Notes under the pieces: generated by a model
The model's input: only the letters and a program-made list of their open reading frames with translations
Told to the model about the DNA's origin: nothing
The model's database searches: none
Shown: piece after piece, positions 59,854 through 64,000 of the stretch
How positions within the stretch are numbered: the first letter of the stretch is position 1
Layout of the letters: every line of letters starts with the position of its first letter
Made by a program: the position numbers and the translations under genes
Source: Bryoerythrophyllum caledonicum
Taxonomy: Eukaryota; Streptophyta; Bryopsida; Pottiales; Pottiaceae
Length of the DNA: 64,000 nucleotides
NCBI GenBank assembly: GCA_963971425.1
Contig: OZ020519.1
Span: 7,828,028-7,892,027, forward strand
Direction of reading: 5' to 3'

Positions 59854-62059
59854 TCAGGCAGGGTCGTATGCACCTGGACCTGGCATAGCTTCCACCTCCT
59901 TATTCCATCTGGTACCTTTGGTGAATCTAATGAACGGCGGGTTTGCACATTTTGATAGAATTTGATTACCCTGCAAACAATGTAAGGGCAACTAGCTTTA
60001 GAATTTCTGACTCAGGCGGTTGATGAGAGTAAGACGTGAGAGTAAGCAGGGCAACTTGCTAAAAAAAACAACAGTGAAATCGAGTTATGAGTGTGTATAC
60101 CATTTCCAAAAGTACTCGCCGACATGAAAGCTAATTCATGGAGTTCAATGAGTTCCAAAGCTAGTATGAAGATGTGCAATGATAAGGTCTTTCGTGGACA
60201 CTTACCACAGAAGTTGTCTGTCCAAATTGAGCAGGTCCATAAACTGAAGTTTGCCCCATGTAAGATTTATCATGTTCTCTTGATAAAAAGGTCTGCCATC
60301 AGACAAAAGAGAGGATGTGAGCATGAAGACCATGTGTGCACAGCTACATGAACTTGATCAACTGATCTCAGCAGAATTTCGATAGAATAAAAAGAGTGAT
60401 ACCTTATCTCTTCCTTCTCGAGTGCCTTGAGGGAAGCCGACGGAAGGTGCATTGGGCTTCTGAGACTCTGGTTGCTTCCCTACTGATCCTTTGATGGGAT
60501 ACTCCCCTGGTCCAGCACCTTCGCCGCCTCGCTCCCTCTGATTCAGAAAACAACGAACATTAAATTACTAGAGTGATTTGAAAATACGGAGGTAAAGATA
60601 CCATGAGTTTTGACCTCTTTTTCTCACTCAAATCACCTCAACATCGAGCTCTGATCAGCTCAATGAAGAAGAAAAAGGCAGCTAAGATTCAGGGTACAAC
60701 ATGACCTCTCCTTCTTTCTTCTCAAAGGCGGCTAAAACTACTTCTAACTTGGGTTTAGAGGCCACTTTTAAGAGTAAGGGAAGAGTAGTGAAACTTTGGG
60801 TGACTTTAGAAAGAACTCTAACAAGAGTAAGATTATTAGATTTGAATACCAGTGTTCTCAACCCTTTGGTGAAACCAATGACTGGAGCAGTTCGGTTTCC
60901 GGATTGGTTTTGGTACCCAAAAGTAGATTGTTGGGGACACTTGGGACCTGGTGACGTTCTCCCCCATTTATCCTGTAAACAATTGCAATATCCTTATCAA
61001 AAAACACCGTACAACCACATGAAATGCAGAAACACCAGAACAAGTGTTTGCACACAATGATTCCACCACCCTACCATGTCGGATTACCTTATCAAAATCC
61101 TTGTGCACAAACATCTTGGCTTGTGCCGCCCTACTTCCTTGCGTGAATTTTGTTTTACTGGGAGATCGTTTCGCTGAATCTACCTGAAACCAATAATGAT
61201 GGACTGTGAGCTCCAGAAGGTCATGCTGGAACAAGAACAAAAAACAAGTAATAAAACATGACAAGAACACAACACGATCAGTTAACATTGTTTTCGTACC
61301 TGATCACCGAAAGATGAAATGTGTGAATCCCATCTTATGTATGCTCCAGGTCCAGGCATTTGATCTGGCCCTTTCTGCGAGGTGACAACCATAAACATGG
61401 TGTAAACGGTGAAACAAGTGAGAAACTCTCAAGCTTTTTCTCTTGTGATTACCCTGGAAAACCGCTTTGCAGTCCCGATTTTCACTTCGGCCGGAGACTC
61501 AGACTGTGATAGCGGTTGTTTCCCAAACGATGAAATGGACTTGTACGCAGGACCTGGCGATAAAAACAAGTTCATTTTCTTTAGTTGGAGCTTTGTGCCA
61601 CAGCTAAATAATCCGAACCCTAAACTTCAACTAGCAGGAATTCATACCAGGGCTGTTGTTCCCTGGTTGCTTTGCTGCCATTTCAGCATTGATAAACATC
61701 TGCACCCAAACAACTCTCGAGGAGTTTACATGCCTAAACATCAACCTCGAAAGAGCTAGACATGAAAAAGTGGTGGAGATCATACCCTTTCAAAAGCGTA
61801 TCGACTACCAGTGCCAAATCCGATACATGGAGCAGTCGCCCTGTTTGATATGAACTGCATAATACACATCACACATCAGTCGATAGAATAAAATAAAGGA
61901 GAGTTAGGGTAACCTATCGATTTTTGGTAAGAGATTTACCTGTGGCCCAAAACATGCCGACTTGGTGCGCGTCACAAGCGGTGGAGAAGGCTTCCATGTC
62001 CTGTCCAACCGGAAGGCTTCCCAATAAGGTACCCTCGCAGTCGACTTCGCTTCTGTCAT
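59854..62059 (-). CDS. Sperm-tail PG-rich repeat (STPGR/SHIPPO) protein
   Basis: Gene of about ten or eleven short exons from ATG at 62059 (MTEAKSTARVPYWEAF) to a stop at 59856-59854. The exons, in order, encode typical STPGR units: PCIGFGTGSRYAFE (about 61830), NNSPGPAYKSISSFGKQ and IGTAKRFSR (61550-61455), MPGPGAYIRWDSHISSFGDQ (about 61340), SPSKTKFTQGSRAAQAKMF (about 61160), TSPGPKCPQQSTFGYQNQ and APVIGFTKG (60970-60870), GAGPGEYPIKGSVGKQ and APSVGFPQGTREGRDK (60540-60405), SVYGPAQFGQTTSV (about 60220) and PPFIRFTKGTRWNKE with MPGPGAYDPA at the end. PGPxxY alternating with short (V/I)GF segments is the family hallmark. Members sit in or on axonemal microtubules of cilia, so in a land plant the protein is expected in spermatids. 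Some exon edges are approximate. Confidence 0.85.
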
Positions 62060-63614
62060 GGTGTCACAAGCTCTTCACTTCGAGCTCTCTCTCGTCATCA
62101 TCTCCGACTCCTCATCGTCATCCTCCTGGACTGCTTTCTGATCAACATCTCATGCCCTGCACTCCATGAAATCGGGTTCCTCTCCGAATTCCATTCCTGC
62201 AGTAGTCACATGATCATCGAAGTGGAGCTTCATCTCTTCCACGCTTCAACAGAGAGAAAGGGCAACCCTCTGTATCCTCATCAGTGAAAATCTACTATGA
62301 GGACAGGTGAGGGAGATGGCTCCAGTTTTGGGAAAAACAGAGGGTGACCAAATTGCAATCACAGGGTGCCTGATCTCCTGCGACGAGCATGATCCATATC
62401 AACAGACGCCATGGACAAGTAGCTCACAGAGAGAATCAAGATCGGCAACTCCGTGGATCACACCAAACCACATGCAAAACTCGCCATCCACGATCGAGAA
62501 GCTCCTCTGCAAATGGCTACTCTTCAAGCCCCATGGCTATGAAGGTGGAGGACGCGTGAAAGAACCGCTACGCTTTGCCGAAGACACAGACCTCCCTCTC
62601 TCCTCTTCTTGCGTAGCATCACAGGCACATGGAGAGGAATGCCGTGCTCCGGGGCCTCCGCGAGGGCGGAAGGCATGATGATGGTGTGTGGGGCAGCGAA
62701 GGGCGAGCGGTGGGGGCAATGATGCCGGTTCAGAGATTGGTGAAGCTTCCGATCTGTAGCAAGAGCGCGGCAGAATGCGAAGGACTCGCCGTCAGATTCA
62801 GCCGAAGCCTGCACCCCAAGGGCTCAACCGTTGGGCTCACACAACCATCTCCCAAGAGACAACGAAAATGAGCTCCCATCCGTCCTCCATCTCCCCTCAG
62901 AAGGCAGTTCTCTCTCATCCATCTCGTTCAGGTGGAGCTCCATCATGTCCCCTTGGGTTTGAAAGGTTTTGGGACGCGCCATCGCTGGTTCACAGAGGTA
63001 ATTGTGACCTCTCCGTGTGTTAGGGTTAGGGTTTGGCGCTCTGAAGGATTGGTTTGAGGTGAGTTTCGAGAGTGATGCGGAATTTTGAGTGAAAGCCTGA
63101 TAATGGGAGGCGAAGTGATTTGGAACGCTTTCATTTCTGGGACTGATGCTGTCGCTAAAACGCGACGAGAGGATTATGAGGGAAGTTTGTTTTGGAGTGA
63201 GTTTTGAGACATGTCGTGGAGTGATGATGCGGAAGATGTTGTGGAACATTGGTAGGAGGATTGGCGATGATTTTGGAGTTTCCTGAGAGTCCTTGAAGAG
63301 GCCATTCCCTTCTCGCGACTTTCGGACTTCTTTTCCGTAAAAACAATTCATCTGACGCGGTGCATCACTATCGCCGCAGGTATGGTGACGTGAGCGCACT
63401 GCGAAAAGACTACTAAAAGTACTGTTTCTGTTGGTTAAGGGTTTTGCGGGTGTCGAAAGAAGGCTTCGTTTGTTAGAAAAAGGTGTGATTTGTGCTGAAA
63501 TTGGCTAGTCTCTGTGTATGGATTAGGTTTCGTCTGAGCATGTACCGGTCTGCACTGATTTACGCTCGTTCAGTGATTATCACATGTCATGGTGGGTCAA
63601 GCGCGCCTTGAAAC
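62060..63614. other. Divergent promoter region between STPGR and ABCI10-like genes
   Basis: No gene is called. A telo-box-like TTAGGGTTAGGGTTTGG lies at about 63020-63036, an element often found in plant promoters. The frames at 62307-62678 and 62824-63399 have no family support. Confidence 0.45.
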
Positions 63615-64000
63615 ATGACGCTTACTTTTGCTTCCTTGCCGCACTCGCTCCGTGGCGGTGGTGCGTGTGAGGTTTCTCCACGATGTAGATCCTTCATCTT
63701 CCCGCTCCCGCTGCGAAAGCCTCGCAGACTACTCGCAGCGAGAGCCACCGCGGGCGAGCCTTCGCTCGCAATCGACGCGCGCGACGTGGGCCTCACAATC
63801 CAGTCCTCCAGCGGCGCCGCGCTCCCCATCCTGCGCGACTGCACCGTCCAGATCCCCGCGGGCGAGCTCTGGATGCTCCTGGGCCCGAATGGGTGCGGCA
63901 AGTCCACGCTCCTCAAGGTGCTCACGGGCCTGCTCCGGCCCCACCGCGGCACGATCTCCGTGGCGCTCCCCCGCAGCTTCGTCTTCCAAAACCCCGACCA
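63615..64000 (+). CDS. ABC transporter ATPase, ABCI10-like (plastid ECF type), 5' part
   Basis: Open from ATG at 63615 to the window edge, 128 codons, and continuing beyond. The first 50 or so residues (MTLTFASLPHSLRGGG through PLPLRKPRRLLAARATAG) form a plausible chloroplast transit peptide. The ABC domain then begins: LAIDARDVGLTIQ, ILRDCTVQIPAGELWMLL, Walker A GPNGCGKST and the Q-loop FVFQNPD. The CT-V-IPAGELWMLLGPNGCGKSTLLKVLTG wording is that of plant ABCI10, a CbiO/EcfA-like ATPase needed in chloroplasts as part of an energy-coupling-factor-type complex whose substrate is not firmly known. Signature motif and Walker B lie outside the window. Very GC-rich codon use compared with the surroundings. 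Confidence 0.85.
   Translation, partial: MTLTFASLPHSLRGGGACEVSPRCRSFIFPLPLRKPRRLLAARATAGEPSLAIDARDVGLTIQSSSGAALPILRDCTVQIPAGELWMLLGPNGCGKSTLLKVLTGLLRPHRGTISVALPRSFVFQNPD

Noticed and set aside
62824..63399. 191-codon minus-strand open frame between STPGR and ABCI10-like genes
   Set aside because: No conserved motif and an odd composition rich in Ser, Asn and Pro; it lies in a divergent promoter region and is probably chance.

Overview
This is nuclear DNA of a land plant. The genes are intron-rich with GT-AG junctions, several proteins start with plastid-type transit peptides, and plant housekeeping families are present (Mg-chelatase CHLH, plant-type SBDS with a zinc finger, RABA GTPase, fibrillin, an ABCI10-like ATPase). 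A sperm-tail PG-rich repeat protein implies motile, flagellated sperm, so a bryophyte or another seed-free plant is most likely. The species cannot be named from the sequence alone.

Layout: 1-1487 (-) 5' part of a DUF3429 membrane protein; 2827-3795 (+) PI-PLC X-domain protein; 4392-11041 (-) CLC-type anion transporter in many exons; 11.0-13.1 kb no confident gene; 13138-15005 (-) RABA/Rab11 GTPase, divergent from 16294-18137 (+) SBDS, the two leaders being inverted copies of each other; 20310-25694 (+) CHLH; 27902-28384 (+) small basic protein; 29463-33302 (-) plastid protein with two cyclase/START-like domains; 35109-47134 a 12-kb Mutator-like DNA transposon; 48.6-49.4 kb tandem GA-rich repeats; 49716-50891 (-) glutathionyl-hydroquinone reductase; 51735-53640 (+) plastid-lipid-associated protein (fibrillin); 54453-55892 (-) glyoxalase-I-like VOC protein; 57688-58504 a probable non-autonomous DNA element; 59854-62059 (-) STPGR protein; 63615-end (+) 5' part of an ABCI10-like ECF ATPase.

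The most unusual part is the transposon. It has a 10-bp target-site duplication, terminal inverted repeats built from five 7-bp subrepeats, and a MULE transposase (WRKY/GCM1-like zinc finger, DDE domain, SWIM finger). On the opposite strand it carries a multi-exon gene that joins a ParB/sulfiredoxin-like motif to an N4/N6-type DNA methyltransferase-like domain, the domain order seen in bacterial and phage methylases. A third small gene and a seven-copy 242/243-bp tandem array, each unit holding a GC-rich palindrome and a splice-donor-like site, lie between them. The methylase motif IV is altered and one exon has an in-frame stop, so this copy may be decayed or non-catalytic.

The host genes are ordinary neighbours rather than a pathway, although five or six products look plastid-targeted. 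Exon boundaries were set by eye from splice sites, reading phase and family similarity. They are exact where phases closed (SBDS, CHLH, Rab, fibrillin, VOC, cyclase protein, transposon genes) and approximate elsewhere (CLC, STPGR, DUF3429).
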